From Misgurnus anguillicaudatus (Eukaryota > Chordata > Actinopteri > Cypriniformes > Cobitidae), in NCBI RefSeq assembly GCF_027580225.2, contig NC_073352.2:4776501-4840500 (forward strand): a DNA stretch of 64,000 bases. Direction: 5' to 3'. Shown here one piece after another: positions 52,440-63,900 of this stretch. The notes beneath the pieces are model-generated. The model was not told the origin of the DNA. It saw nothing but the letters and a program-made list of their open reading frames with translations, and did no database searches. The translations under genes and the position numbers were made by a program. Every line of letters begins with the position of its first letter. The first letter of the stretch is position 1.

Positions 52440-52847
52440 ACAAATCCATTCACTGGTTTCTTCATGAATAACAGGTAAAGCTACTGCTTTTCACCACACT
52501 AAGTAGTTTAAATGTACATCAGAAATACAGAAAGGCAGCAGATATTACATTTTATTATGGAATAAATATCACATTCATGAGTGCCAAACTGAAGCCAGGT
52601 AAATAAAATTCAGTAAAAATAAAGAAAATATTGAATGCCTTAACAAATCTGACGAAATTTTGCAATATTTGTTGTTGACAAAACTAGACTATTTTTGTAT
52701 ACTGTTACAAAAAGCTGACATTGGTAAATTTGCCTGCTAATGACTTAAGTCATAAACCTGGTGAAAACAACATAACATATTTCCTTTCCCTTGTATTTGA
52801 CATTATTTTTACAAAAATTCTATTGATGTCTTCAGGCAGATGTAAGC

Positions 52848-52861
52848 TCATCTTCTGATAT
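52848..52861 (-). CDS. IgSF receptor gene C, terminal coding exon
   Basis: On the minus strand the acceptor TTTTCTCTTACAG (52862 onward) opens an exon whose first two bases complete the phase-1 codon from the transmembrane exon (G + AT). It then reads Ile-Arg-Arg-TGA, stopping at 52848. The protein would therefore end ERRS-DIRR, a cytoplasmic tail of about eight residues with no ITIM or ITAM. The 3-prime UTR may extend to an AATAAA on the minus strand at 52551-52556. The intron to the transmembrane exon is 357 bases. Confidence 0.6.
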
Positions 52862-53218
52862 CTGTAAGAGAAAACAAAGACACGTCTTATGAAGTGTTAT
52901 GATCTTTATCCTGGATCATTTTTATGGAAATGTAGGTAATTATTTACCAATAATGTTTAATTAAAGCACAGACATAATGAGTTATTTTTTGTGTCACGAT
53001 CAAACATCATGACATAATGAACCAAGTTTTACCGACTTCTGTATGAAAAAAGGAAGTCATGTAGGAGTGGCATGACATGAAAAAAGATGCCAGAATTTTC
53101 TTTGTATGTGAGCTGCTCCTTTATCATGTTTGAATATTTTAGTTTCTTTATGCTACCCTAATGGTCACAGTTTCAAATTGTTGTACATTTTTAGACTATT
53201 ATAAGTGTCATAACTCAC

Positions 53219-53293
53219 CAGATCTCCTTTCACAGATGATCAAGAGAAGAATAACAGTAGGTGCTGTCAGTACTGCAACCTCAACAATAATGA
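53219..53293 (-). pseudogene. IgSF receptor gene C, transmembrane exon, 5-prime end lost
   Basis: Identical in most positions to 734-814 and 17759-17839: IVEVAVLTAPTVILLLIIC and ERRS, with the donor GTGAG at 53218. Upstream of 53293 the homology breaks off. The usual acceptor and first hydrophobic residues are missing, and a TAG lies in frame within a few codons. An insertion or deletion joined foreign sequence here, so gene C is either a pseudogene or uses another acceptor. Its Ig exons are not in the window. Confidence 0.7.
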
Positions 53294-54904
53294 GCTAATC
53301 GGCTCTCCTGATTTTGCCAAGTGGTTGATGTCCTCAGATAAAAGTAAATAGTTCTGTATTATTAAATTACAGACAAAGATTTTGATTAGCTACAGTTGGT
53401 TGGATTGTATGTTTGGTGCGAAATGGGTATGGTGGGGGCCCGGCCCGCAATTTTTTCACAGGGCCCAAAATTGCTAGCAGCGCCCCTGCCCCGGGTCAAT
53501 TTCATTGACGTGTTTGCACACTATATTCAGCTGGTCAACAATAAAGACGTTTCCCCATAGCGCTTAGCAGCGCAGCATCGAGGAAAGCTTTTGATAGGGA
53601 ACTGCTTTTAAAACACTTGTTAGATATCCCTTTGATAAAACTCAGTCAACAACACAAGTGATAGACCTATGGCTTTTTGCAAAATGATGGTGCAATAAAA
53701 TATAGTGTGGGTAGAATTATTATGTAGCTACATCAAAATTTTGATCACACATCTTTTACTAATTCCAAACCAAATGCATCTTAATAATTATCATTAAGTT
53801 TGTAAATAAAGCATTTATAAGTAATACATTATTGTTAATGATGGCTGGTTGGAGAAAAAAATTAATATTCAGGTGTGCAGATTTATTAGGCACATTTTCT
53901 TTTACAGGTTAAATGGACCAAAAAAGGTTTAACAGACAATGAAAAATTCATTATTTAATGTCCATTAAAAAAGACCCCATACTATAAAAATTGCAAAATT
54001 GAGGTGTGACCATTAGACAACAAATACTGATTGAGGCAGCAGGGTCATAAAAATAGGATAAAAAGGAAAAGATATATACAAAATGAATGTTAGTTATTAA
54101 AATTGCTGTGGTTTGGAATTGGTTAAAGGTGTTCAGAAAAAAAGTGATAAAAAATATTCTGCACACACTGTAGCACTTGTGGCTCTGCTGCGACTACATT
54201 TTAACATTCATCAGGTCTCTGTGTTATCATAAGGTGGTCAGAATGGTTAGTTTACACATTGTGCGCATTGGCTGAGACAATTAGCAGATTTTTAAAACCT
54301 ACAAAGCCTTTTACAGTGCTTGCATTTATTGTAATGTCACATGTCAGCTCTTATACTTTTCTACTTAATCATTATATGGCTTTGAGATTGCACAAAGATG
54401 GGTGGTATTTGTGATCCTAAGTGGGCCGGTCTGGGCCAAAATGGCAGAGCCGGTTTTTCGTCCCAGTCCAGCCCTGCAACCTGCGGATTCTTTGCCTTCA
54501 AGAGTTTGTCCTCAGGTCCTTCCAGTGGATTCACCACTCGCTTCGGATAGCCTCTTCCCGGTTATCTCTGAACCTTTTCATGCATCGCCTGTGATTTATT
54601 AAAGACTTTAATAAAATTGCTTGCAATCGAATCCCAGTCTCTGTCTGGTTCCTCACATTGCTGCCCTAAACAATAATGATACCTGTTGTGTTTTTTGTGG
54701 TGTTCTGTCATTTGTGAAGTTTTGTTATTTCTTATGTACATGTTTAATCAAACATGTATTAAAAATTAGAGCAATAAATGCTGCAAGTAACATTTATGTA
54801 GAAATATTAGCGGCCCAATAATGCAGTGTCTCTTTAAGAGAGGAGTGTGCATGTGACCGGGGTTTAATACATTACAAAAGGAAGCGCGAGATTCAGTTAG
54901 TTGT
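53294..54904. other. Repeat-rich intergenic DNA
   Basis: About 53440-53510 has GGGGGCCCGGCCCGCAATT and AGCAGCGCCCCTG, a GC-rich transposon end. About 54400-54650 has a short Pro/Ser-rich frame and AATAAA at about 54609, resembling the 3-prime part of a retroelement or LTR. No intact element or gene could be delimited. Confidence 0.45.
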
Positions 54905-56081
54905 ATAGGGAATGTGGAGTTGACGTCACGCGGTGTCGCAATATGGATAATCCGCCATATTTGCAGGCACGCGTCCCATCACGCTGTATTTGAGTTCATG
55001 TGTTGGAGGTTGTTTTTGTATTTTCTGTCGAGATTTTAATAAACTTCGATATGTTTGGTCAGTACTGCTCGATCAAGCAGGTCACGCGATCGTTCAGGGA
55101 GGAAACTGAACAACGGAATACGTTTTTTCAGCTTTTATTCGTGGAAAAAACAAGGGAAGCCGGTGCAGGAGCGCGTGGTTTGCGTGCTGCAATCAGGAGA
55201 AAAGTTTACTTTTCAAAAAAAATCCCTGCATCAGCGAGAGTGTGTTCGCTGCATTTTCAGTCATTCAGTAATTTGTGATTTATAAAAGCAGAACCACTTA
55301 AATTGTCTTAGTTTGACAGTGTTAGCATAAAAACAACTTGTAAATGTAAGTTATTGATTGATTCATTCATTCATTTCTGATCACCCTAAACACATGAGTT
55401 ATAAAAATAAATATTTAGACAATTTTGACGATTGTAACACATATTTTTTATTAAATGCAACTGCTCAAACCCACTGCTTGTGACTCTTTAAATAACGTTA
55501 GCTAAATATTTAGCATTTTGTTTGTTTTAATAACTTGGCCAAAACAGAAGTGCCATCTTATGAACATGTGTTGATTCATCGCACAGAATACAACGGAGAA
55601 ATTATTTTATAGAATCATTAAGATACGTAGGTATTAACACATTGTCAGTAAATAGCTGGTTTGCCAACCGTCATAATACTTCAAAAGAAGAAGTGTCATC
55701 TTACTATAAGCTTGAAGGGATTTATAGTTCTTAAACTCCTGCAAAGTGTAAATAAAGTCCTGCAAAAACAAGGTAATTGGCCAGAAATGTAAGCGGAGGT
55801 AGTGCGTCTGGATCCGTAATCCAGTCTGAGGCTGCTAAATCATGGATCTATGTTGTTTATTTGTCCAAATAAAGTTTTTTGGCAGTAGCATTTAGTTTCT
55901 CCCTATAGGGTCTCTTCTCTTTTTCTTTCAACTTCTCGATTTCTTCCGTTCTTCTTCAATTTTACCTAGTTTTAGCTTAACATGCCCACAATTAAATGGC
56001 ATAGCGGTCGGCGGTGCCTCTAAACACGGCGCCCACGTCCCATAATGCAACACTGCGGTGACATACATTAACATTCCCTAT
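54905..56081. mobile_element. Inverted-repeat element (TAGGGAATGT ends) with THAP-like remnant
   Basis: The left end ATAGGGAATGT with nearby GACGTCACGCGGTG and the right end GCGGTGACATACATTAACATT followed by CCCTAT are inverse to each other at moderate identity. The target duplication is unclear. The interior holds a broken THAP-like frame at about 55040-55276. Confidence 0.5.
55040..55276 (+). pseudogene. THAP-like zinc finger remnant
   Basis: One frame starts MFGQYCSIKQ, reads NTFFQLLF, then AAIRRKVYFSKKIPASARVCSLHF. The last stretch fits the C-x2-H end of a THAP finger (RVCSxHF) and the first Cys pair region fits YCSxxQC with the second Cys lost. A parallel frame carries RFFSFYSWKKQGKP, suggesting frameshifts. 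THAP fingers occur in P-element and Kolobok transposases, so this may be the DNA-binding end of a lost transposase. Confidence 0.45.
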
Positions 56082-56591
56082 TGACGTTCAACCCGGTGTG
56101 CAGCCACTTGGTAAGCTCTTTATTTCATATGTTATCTTGACTGCATTTATGTTATATGCTTCATGTTATTTTATGTCACCATGCTATGTTTTGTACTGTG
56201 TTTACATTCGTTGCACGTTAAAGATAGCGCTATGCTTCGGTAGATCTAAGCTGTTAACTGATAACTTTAGAGCATAGCGTTATCTTTATAAAATTGACTA
56301 GGTAGCGACTTATATAACATTTAGACTTATAAGATTGATGTGCCATACCTTTCATTTGTGTTTCGTTTCTTTGGCTTTGTGAATGTTTGGTTTTTTTATG
56401 AGTCGCGGACCGGCATTTTACATAACACAGTACTCGGACTTCCGGCAAGATGGCGCTCTGAGCAGCAAAACTTTTCGGAGCTCTTCAATCGATCCCTCAA
56501 AAATAATTTTAAAAAGCTAGAAGTCTCGTTTGTTTACTTCAAAATAAATATAGGTGTTTTAGAATAAATACATACAATTGCTTCTTTCTCG

Positions 56592-57368
56592 ATGAACAAC
56601 TTGGAGCATAGCTATACAAGCGACAAAACGATCAACATGAACAAACGCTGTGCCCCACCAGCTACGCTGGACAAACTACAAAATATGAAAAAAAACAGAG
56701 AGGAGAAACAGTCTCCGGAGGATATCGCTACTAATACAAAAATACTGGAAGTTGTTAACAAGTTGGCAGACAGATTTGACATCCAAGAGAAAAGGATGGA
56801 AGATCTCTCCCGTAAAATGGAGGAGAATTCCAGCTTGATTGCCGTGATGAGAGAAGAGGTAACAGACTACAAAAACAAAACAGTGGACTTAGAACGGCAA
56901 GTCGGCAAACTGCATGACGAAGTGAAAGCCTTGACAGAAAAGTGTAATGAGCAGGAAAGATACAAGCGGAGATGGAACTTACGTATCAAAGGCCTAAAAG
57001 AAAAGGAGCGAGAGGAGGTCAGGGCAACGGTGATTTCTCTCCTCTCAAGAATCGCGCCGGGAGTACCGTGGAACGTAGATGACATGGTGGACACTGTTCA
57101 TCGTATCGGTAGGAAGGAGCAGAATCGTACGAGGCAAGTCATCGTCCAGTTTGTTAAACGGGAGTGCAGAAATGAGATCTGGAGGCTTTCCAAAGAGTGT
57201 GATGTATGCAAACAGGCTGGTGTTCGATTTGCAGAAGATTTAACCAAGGAAGACAAGATGGCTCGGGAGATATTGTGGCCAAAGATCAAAGAGGCAAGAG
57301 ATCAGAAGAAAAGGGCATATTTTCGAGGGCCTTTTGGGTTCATAGAAAATATACAGATTTTCCCATAA
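56592..57368 (+). CDS. L1 ORF1 protein
   Basis: A 258-residue intact frame. Residues about 50-120 form a coiled coil (ILEVVNKLADRFDIQEKRM, VDLERQVGKLHDEVKAL). An RRM-like domain (RRWNLRIKGLKEKE, VDTVHRIGR) and C-terminal domain (RQVIVQFVKREC, VRFAEDLTKED) follow. It is a trimeric RNA-binding chaperone that packages L1 RNA in the cytoplasm. It begins about 160 bases from the element start and ends 160 bases before ORF2. The start is the first ATG of the frame; an internal Met at MNKRCAPP is also possible. Confidence 0.92.
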   Translation: MNNLEHSYTSDKTINMNKRCAPPATLDKLQNMKKNREEKQSPEDIATNTKILEVVNKLADRFDIQEKRMEDLSRKMEENSSLIAVMREEVTDYKNKTVDLERQVGKLHDEVKALTEKCNEQERYKRRWNLRIKGLKEKEREEVRATVISLLSRIAPGVPWNVDDMVDTVHRIGRKEQNRTRQVIVQFVKRECRNEIWRLSKECDVCKQAGVRFAEDLTKEDKMAREILWPKIKEARDQKKRAYFRGPFGFIENIQIFP

Positions 57369-57527
57369 CAATATAAAGTGTGTTGGAAATATTCTAAGGA
57401 ATTTATTATTGTGAACAAACGAGACACTTGAAGTTATGTTCAGAGGGACTAATGTGACGTTACTTTATTCGCATATTTGTTGTGGTGTGTTAGCTTGTTC
57501 TAGCTAATTGTAATACTACTTATTTCC

Positions 57528-60500
57528 ATGTTTACGTTTTGTTCTAAGTTTTCTTTTATTTCGTTAAATACCAGGGGGCTTAAAGACAGTATTAAGAGAA
57601 AGGCTATCTTTTTATTCTGTAAAAGGCAACAGGCACAATGTATTTTTTTGCAAGAGACTCATTCACACACAGAAGATTCAGTTTTTTGGAGAAACCAATG
57701 GGGGGATACCATTTTGTTTTGCCATGGAACTAATAGATCTGCTGGCGTAGCCATATGTTTGAACAATTGCCCCGGAAAAGTTGTTGAAGTAAAAAGAGAT
57801 AAAGATGGACACTGGATTGCTGCAGTTTTGATTGCTGAAGGAACTCCAATGATTTTGCTGAACATTTATGGTTATAATGCACAATCGAGGAACAAAATAT
57901 TGCTTGAACAAATTTCAGAAACTATAAGTGAGTTGAAAGCACTTTTCCCAACTGATAATATTTTAGTTGGTGGAGACTTTAATTGTGTCCCTGATGAATG
58001 GATGGATAGATTCCCATCAAGGTATGTTGATTATGAATACAATCAAAATATTACCAATTTTTGTGTTAACAATTCCCTATTAGATGTTTGGAGACATGTT
58101 AACCCTGAATTAAGACAATATTCATGGATTAGACCCAATGGGAGTTGTAAATCAAGAATAGATTTCTGGTTGATATCACAGGAACTTTTGAGATATGTTT
58201 CACAAGCTAAAATTTCTGCTGCTCCTGTTACTGATCATTGTATAGTTACTATCACACTGATGCCTGATACAGGTATAATATGTAGACAAAAATATTGGAA
58301 GTTTAATGCAAATTTTCTAAATGATGAGCAATTTTGTAATATGATAAGAAAAATCTTGCATTCAATCAAAACAAATGAAGAGATTGACTCATGTGGAAAG
58401 AAGTGGGAATTTTTTAAATATAAAGTAAGGAAGTACTCAATTGATTATGGTAAAAAAATGTGTAAAAAGCAGAAAGAATTAGAAAGACAGCTTATAGAAA
58501 ATATTAATGATTGCTGTAAAAAGGATCTGTCATTAGATATTAATAAGGAAGAAATGATTAGATTTCAAACTAAATTAGCTGATTTGTACCTGAAAAAGGC
58601 ACGAGGGGCATATATCCGATCCAGAGCAAAATGGATTGAAGATGGCGAGAAAAACAGCTCTTACTTTAGTAGATTAGAAAAAACAAGACAAGAAAGAAAT
58701 GCAATTACTTCTTTAAACATAAATAATAAAATAGTAACTGATCCAAAAGAAATAGATAATGAGGTATATGTCAGGACTCTGCCTTGAAGTCTTGTTAAAT
58801 TTGTATTTTGTCATGGTGGCAGAGTTCTGGCAGCCCCTGGCCTTGTGTGGAGGTTCATGCCTAGTTTTTGTGTTTGGCATGTACCTCCGGTGTCTTGTCA
58901 TTTGTCCCCGCTCCCTCGTTCTCCTGCTTATTGTTAATTATTACTTATTCCCATCACCTGTTCCCGCTCGTTATCTTGTTTGGTTTTCTCTATTTAATGT
59001 CAGTGTTTCTTTTGTTCTGTGCAGGATCATTGTGTTGTGTCGTGTCGCGTGTTACTAGTACATTTAGAGTCTAGTTACCCAGTCAAGTTGTAGTGTAATC
59101 TGTCTAGTGTTTCATGTTTCATGTTTCATACCCCCTCGTGGGTTCTTGTTTTTGTGTCGAATAAAGTGTTTTCTGTTCTTCCCCGACATCGTCTGCTCTT
59201 GGGCTCATTTGTCTGCCAAACCCTCACAGTATATAAATTTTATCAAAACTTATATTCTTCATCCTTTTCTGAAGCAAACTCTGAAATCTTCTTCAAAAAA
59301 GTAGATCCTTTTATTCCTAAAATTGACCCAGATTTTAAAACGACTTGTGATTCTGATTTAAAAATTGAAGAAATTGATACAGCTATAAAGAAAATGGCTC
59401 TAGGGAAGTCACCAGGTCAAGATGGACTTACAACTAACTTTTATCGTTATTTCTGGTCTGATATAAGAGAATTGCTCTTTGGAGCACTGTCGGAGTGTTT
59501 AGAAAGAAATACATTACTAACAACAATGAAACAAGCTATAATTGTGTTATTACCAAAACCAAAAAAAGATAAAACTTTTATGGATAATCTAAGGCCAATT
59601 ACGTTACTTAATGTGGACTACAAAATATTCACTACTGCTTTAGCTAGTAGACTTAAAAGTGGTATAGGTACAATTATTAGTGAAACACAATCTGGTTTTC
59701 TTCCAAATCGATTAATACACAATAACATTCGGCTGGTCTTAGATTTATTAGATTATTCACATCTGCTAGAGGATGATGGAATAATATTATTTCTAGACTT
59801 CTTTAAAGCTTTTGACAAACTTGAACATCATTTTATTTTACAGTCCCTGCAACATTTTGGCTTTGGGAGAAAATTTATTAATTTCATTTCAATGTTATAC
59901 AAACAAATTACAAGTGCTGTCTTACTTCAATCAGGCACTACAAAGAGATTTGATATTAATAGGGGAATTCGTCAGGGTGACCCAGTTAGCCCACTTCTTT
60001 TCTTACTTTCTGTTGAGTTACTAGCATTGTATATTAAAAATAATGAAGATATAAAACCTCTAAATGTTTTGGGTAGATTTTTGGTAATTACACTAGCAGA
60101 CACTAGCAAACTAGCAGATGATACAACCTTATTTTTAAAGGACTATGATCAAATACCTAATGCCTTAAAAGCTGTATCTTGTTTTTCTGATGCTTCAGGG
60201 TTATATTTAAACTTGAAAAAATGTGAGATATTAACTATTCGTGACAATGCACAAGATTTAATTTATAACATCCCAGTCAAAAATGAAATCACATACTTGG
60301 GAATAAGTATTACAAAAGTTTTAAGGGACAGGGAAGTAAATAATATTCAAGTTATTGTACAAAAAAATAAAACATATTGAATAGCTGGTTACAACGAAAT
60401 ATTTCCATATTTGGAAGAATTTTATTAACAAAAATGGAAGGGATATCAAGACTAATTTACCCAGCATATTCATTGGCAATTCCCGAAAGGTGCATTAAGG

Positions 60501-61724
60501 AAATAAATCGAATTCATTATAACTTTATCTGGAACAATAAACAACACATGATTCGAAAGAGTGATATGGTAAAATTGACAGAAGAAGGAGGGATGAATGT
60601 AATTGATTTTGGGGCAATGAATGGAGTTATTAAATTAAGATGGTTACAATCATTTGTAAAAGATGAAAAATCTATATGGTTTAGTCTTCCTTTTCATCTT
60701 TTACAAAGGGTAGGGGGAATTTCTTTTCTATTAAGATGCGATTTTTAACCATTAAAACTGCCTTTTAAGTTATCTGATTTTCATATGCAGGTGTTACTAT
60801 ACTGGAAAATGCTGTACAAACATAATTTCTCTCCACACAAGGCTATAATTTGGAATAACAGATGTATTTTACATAAAAGGAAATCTTTATTTTATAAAGA
60901 CTGGATGGAAAAAGGAGTTTGGGCTGTTATACATTTAATGGATGAAGATGGTAATATGTTGAGTTATGATAATTTTAAGACCAAGTTTAATTTGGAATGT
61001 TCATATAGACAATATTCTGTAGTTATCAAAGCTATTCCTGTAGCTTTGAGAAATCTAATCAAAGGTATATTACAATATTCTTCTGTAATACCCACACCTC
61101 TGGAATTGTTTGTTGACAAATATAATTTTTTAGATGAAAACTGTAATAACAAGGTTTTGAGATCACTTATTACAAAAGAATATTTTCCTCTTCCTGTTAA
61201 AATAAAGAATCTATCTTCAAGGTTTTCCATAGCTGACACTATTAAAGTTAGAACCAGATACTTATCATTTCCTTTGTTACCTAAAATGAAAGAAGTACAT
61301 TTCAAGACAATTAATGGTATTTATCCATGTAACGAATTTTTACGAATACGGTTTAATTTTGAAACCAATGCATGTACATTTTGTCAAAAAGATATTGAGT
61401 CTCAGGAACATTTATTTTATAACAGTTGTTAAGTCCTTTTGGGACAGATTGTATGAGTGGTTGGAGACAAAAAATGTAATACCTGCTTTTGACTATCATA
61501 ATGTTAAATTTGGGGTCTTTTTGGAAAACAAAGACATTGAATTTTTGTGTAATAATGTGTTGATTGTAGCCAAATTTTATCTACACAAATGTAGATTTGT
61601 TAAAGTTTCTCCTTGTTTTGAGTCATTTAAAAATGACTTTATAATTTTATTTAATTCCATAAAACAATTAAAAATGAGGAGTGCCTTAAAACTCTCTAAA
61701 CTACTGGCAAAATATATGGATTAA
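57528..61724 (+). pseudogene. L1 ORF2 (endonuclease - reverse transcriptase), broken
   Basis: 57528-58768: the apurinic-type endonuclease keeps SLNTRGL, QETHSH, GGDFNCV, SRIDFWL and TDHCIV, so its catalytic residues look intact. A solo LTR sits at 58769-59228. From 59229 the RT continues with GKSPGQDGL, LRPITLL, LDFFKAFD, IRQGDPVSPLLF and KLADDTTLF. A small in-frame tandem duplication (ACTAGCAGAC-type, about 60091-60120) precedes the ADD box and adds about six residues. A frameshift lies at about 60377 and another at 60748-60785. The C-terminal region ends with CTFCQKDIESQEHLFYNSC, the Cys-rich finger, and then KSFWDRLYEWLE in another frame to 61724. The LTR and at least three lesions make it inactive. 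Confidence 0.92.
58769..59228 (+). mobile_element. Solo LTR inside L1 ORF2
   Basis: 460 bases, from TGTCAGGACTCTG to AACCCTCACA, with TG...CA ends and the perfect 5-bp duplication GTATA (58764-58768 and 59229-59233). AATAAA lies at 59160-59165. Removing it with one duplication copy restores the ORF2 reading frame across the site, so it landed in a coding frame that was then open. No internal retroelement sequence remains; recombination between two LTRs is the usual cause. Confidence 0.93.
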
Positions 61725-61975
61725 CCCCCCTGGAACTTAATTTACTCAGTTATAATTTGCTTTTCATGTTTTTATTTCTTTTATTATTTATTTATATATT
61801 TTTTCTTTATTTTATATTATTTACAATATGCTGCTTGGTTTTTTGTTAAGGCCTATCATCGGTGAAATGTTAATGCCTTTTTGTTATTCAGACTGATTCA
61901 ATAATAAAAAAAATAAATAAATAAAAAAAATAAATAAAAAAAAACATAACACAGTACTTCCTGGTTTGCCGCAGG

Positions 61976-61996
61976 GCATTCTGGGAGCTGTAGTTT
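61976..61996. promoter_or_regulatory. ZNF143/Staf-like motif
   Basis: GCATTCTGGGAGCTGTAGTTT is the inverse of AAACTACAGCTCCCAGAATGC, a strong match to the vertebrate ZNF143 consensus ACTACA-NTCCCAGAATGC. It lies 18 bases right of the L1 target duplication, in DNA not assigned to a gene. In vertebrates such motifs occur in promoters and loop anchors. Confidence 0.5.
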
Positions 61997-62870
61997 CCTG
62001 CTTCTAAAAAGACTGTAAGCTTTTTACATAGAGTTTCATAGGGCTTGAACATGGTGTATAATATTTAAATATGAAGCTTATACATGAAATTTATGATGAT
62101 GATATATTATTATTATGTATTTGTATGCTACTAATATTATTATTAGGATATTTGTATTTGATTTGTATTTATATATTTATAGTAATAATGTCTTGTATAT
62201 TTGTATTTATATATTTAAATACTATTGATAATGTTATATTTATATGTAATTTGTATTTATATATCTGTATATTAATGGTATTATTGTGTATTTATATTTA
62301 ATTCATATTTTTTGATTAATGTTATTTATTATTATTGCATGCAAAGAACTGGGGAGCTGTACTGTTTGTAGTATGCAATGCATTTGAGAATGTTACATTT
62401 CTTATTATTTCAGGTTTATTACCTTGTTGCATTTTTGAAGAAAAAATAAAGAATACAGAAATGTGGAAAACAGAGTAATATCCTTTTGTACACTGGGTTG
62501 CCCTTTCCGTGGGGAGAACACGGAACAATACCCCACCACTATCCACCCCCTAAACCCAATGTTACAGAGGTAAAAGCAAATCAGACAAAAAATTACAAAT
62601 TTGGTTGCATGAATTCATATGAATAAGCCAACTGCTACGAAAAACTGCTAAAATTGGCTGATTTAATATTTTCACAAGCAATTACATTTTAACAGAACAT
62701 ATTTACTGAAGCATATACAGTAGCCAATATAAGGACAATCCATGCAAACAACAGCTGATTGTAATCTCATTTTAAAAATGCAAGTGGCCAGTGGATTAGC
62801 ATTTGATTAAATCTTTTTTTTTACACACACACTAGGGTCAAACCCAGCGTTGGGTCAAAAATACCTGGGG
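61997..62870. other. AT-rich DNA, no gene seen
   Basis: 62040-62320 is a run of TATT/TTATA-rich low complexity with a spurious hydrophobic frame. 62322-62546 has a short minus frame without a domain. A repeat end AGGTCAAACCCAGCGTTGGGTC lies at about 62832-62852. Confidence 0.5.
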
Positions 62871-63611
62871 CCTCATTTATAAACGTTGCGTACGCACAAA
62901 AGAAGGCGTACGCCACTCTTTACGCAATACTTGTTATTTATAAAAAGCAAACTTGACGGGAAAATGTGCTGTCCGTCACGCAAGCTCTGACCCAGGCGTA
63001 CGCACAAAAACGGGTGAAATGAGAAATGGCGACACCGTCGGCACATGAAGGAAACACGTGAAAATGACAACACTGCCTCTCATAAATAACATGAAGACTT
63101 CACAAAGCAAATCTTACAATTAACAGCCTACACGAACACCCGTTTGATCGATCAGCAGTGAAACAAACAAAAAAAAATCAATCGAAAATTACAACAGAAA
63201 TTCAAATGAACACATATTTGCTAAAAGAAAAGTGAAATATGTTCTGCAATAATATTGGCATGTTGTGCAATTCATCCTCATAAAGAATATAGTTAACAGA
63301 ACGAAATAATGTACAAAACTGATATTCTCGTCAATGTGTCCGTCTGGCGGAGCAGATATAGGATTAAGGAGATATGAAGAGTTTCGTTGCAAAACGAGAT
63401 AACCACCGTTTTTTTAATTGTTCAGCAATCTTGTTTTTTGGTTGTGCATTCCAATTAATTTCAATGCATTGTGATTTATTAAGGGAAAAATGCGTAGGAT
63501 GTGCGTGCGCACGGTTTATAAATCAGAATATTTCTGTGCGTACGCACGTCCTATGTTTCATCCGTACGCCACTTCTGACGCAAATCCTACGCAAAGTTTT
63601 ATAAATGAGGC
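62871..63611. mobile_element. Inverted-repeat element (GGGCCTCATTTAT family), second copy
   Basis: The ends GGGCCTCATTTATAAACG and TTTATAAATGAGGC are inverse, and subterminal GCGTACGC motifs recur at both sides (62889-62912 and 63539-63596). ACCTG flanks both ends. It interrupts a repeat whose halves carry TGGGTCAAAAATACC and TTTGACCCAAC. No transposase. Confidence 0.75.
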
Positions 63612-63734
63612 ACCTGAATTGAGAGTGCATATTTCTTTTGACCCAACATTGTTTTGAAAGTAACCAATATATATTTTGTGTATTTATTTGGGTGGTCTTG
63701 CATTTATTTTGTTCAAGAAAACCTGCTTGACCAT

Positions 63735-63900
63735 ACACTGTCAAAAAACTTGTACCTTTTTGTCCGTGGGGCGGTACCCTAAGGTATACCGTTTTGTACC
63801 TTTACAGGTATACATAACATAATACAAAGTAGTACCTTTTGGGGTACATTACTGTACCTCAAGGACCTATTTTGTACCCCAAAAGGTACAACATTTCAAT
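63735..63900. repeat. TGTACCTTTT-type interspersed repeat
   Basis: The motif GTACC with flanking TTT or AAA recurs on both strands (TTGTACCTTTTTG, TAGTACCTTTTGGGGTACA, TTGTACCCCAAAAGGTACA), forming an imperfect palindromic array. This repeat type is widespread in cyprinid genomes. Confidence 0.7.

Larger units (their letters stand above)
56435..61943 (+). mobile_element. Full-length L1-type LINE
   Basis: A 15-bp target duplication ACATAACACAGTACT flanks it (56420-56434 and 61944-61958). It starts CGGACTTCCGGCAAGATGGCG, an L1-style promoter start, and ends in an A-rich (AAATA)n tail. ORF1 is intact. ORF2 is interrupted by a solo LTR and by frameshifts. The length of 5.5 kb includes a 460-bp LTR plus its 5-bp duplication, so the original was about 5.0 kb. 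It inserted inside or next to TE-derived DNA. Confidence 0.95.

Noticed and set aside
54402..54602. Pro/Ser-rich 66-codon frame
   Set aside because: Probably part of a degraded retroelement 3-prime end; no start context, domain or paralogue in the window.
62071..62301. Hydrophobic 76-codon frame that looks like a membrane protein
   Set aside because: It lies in TATT-rich low-complexity DNA. Hydrophobic codons follow from base composition.
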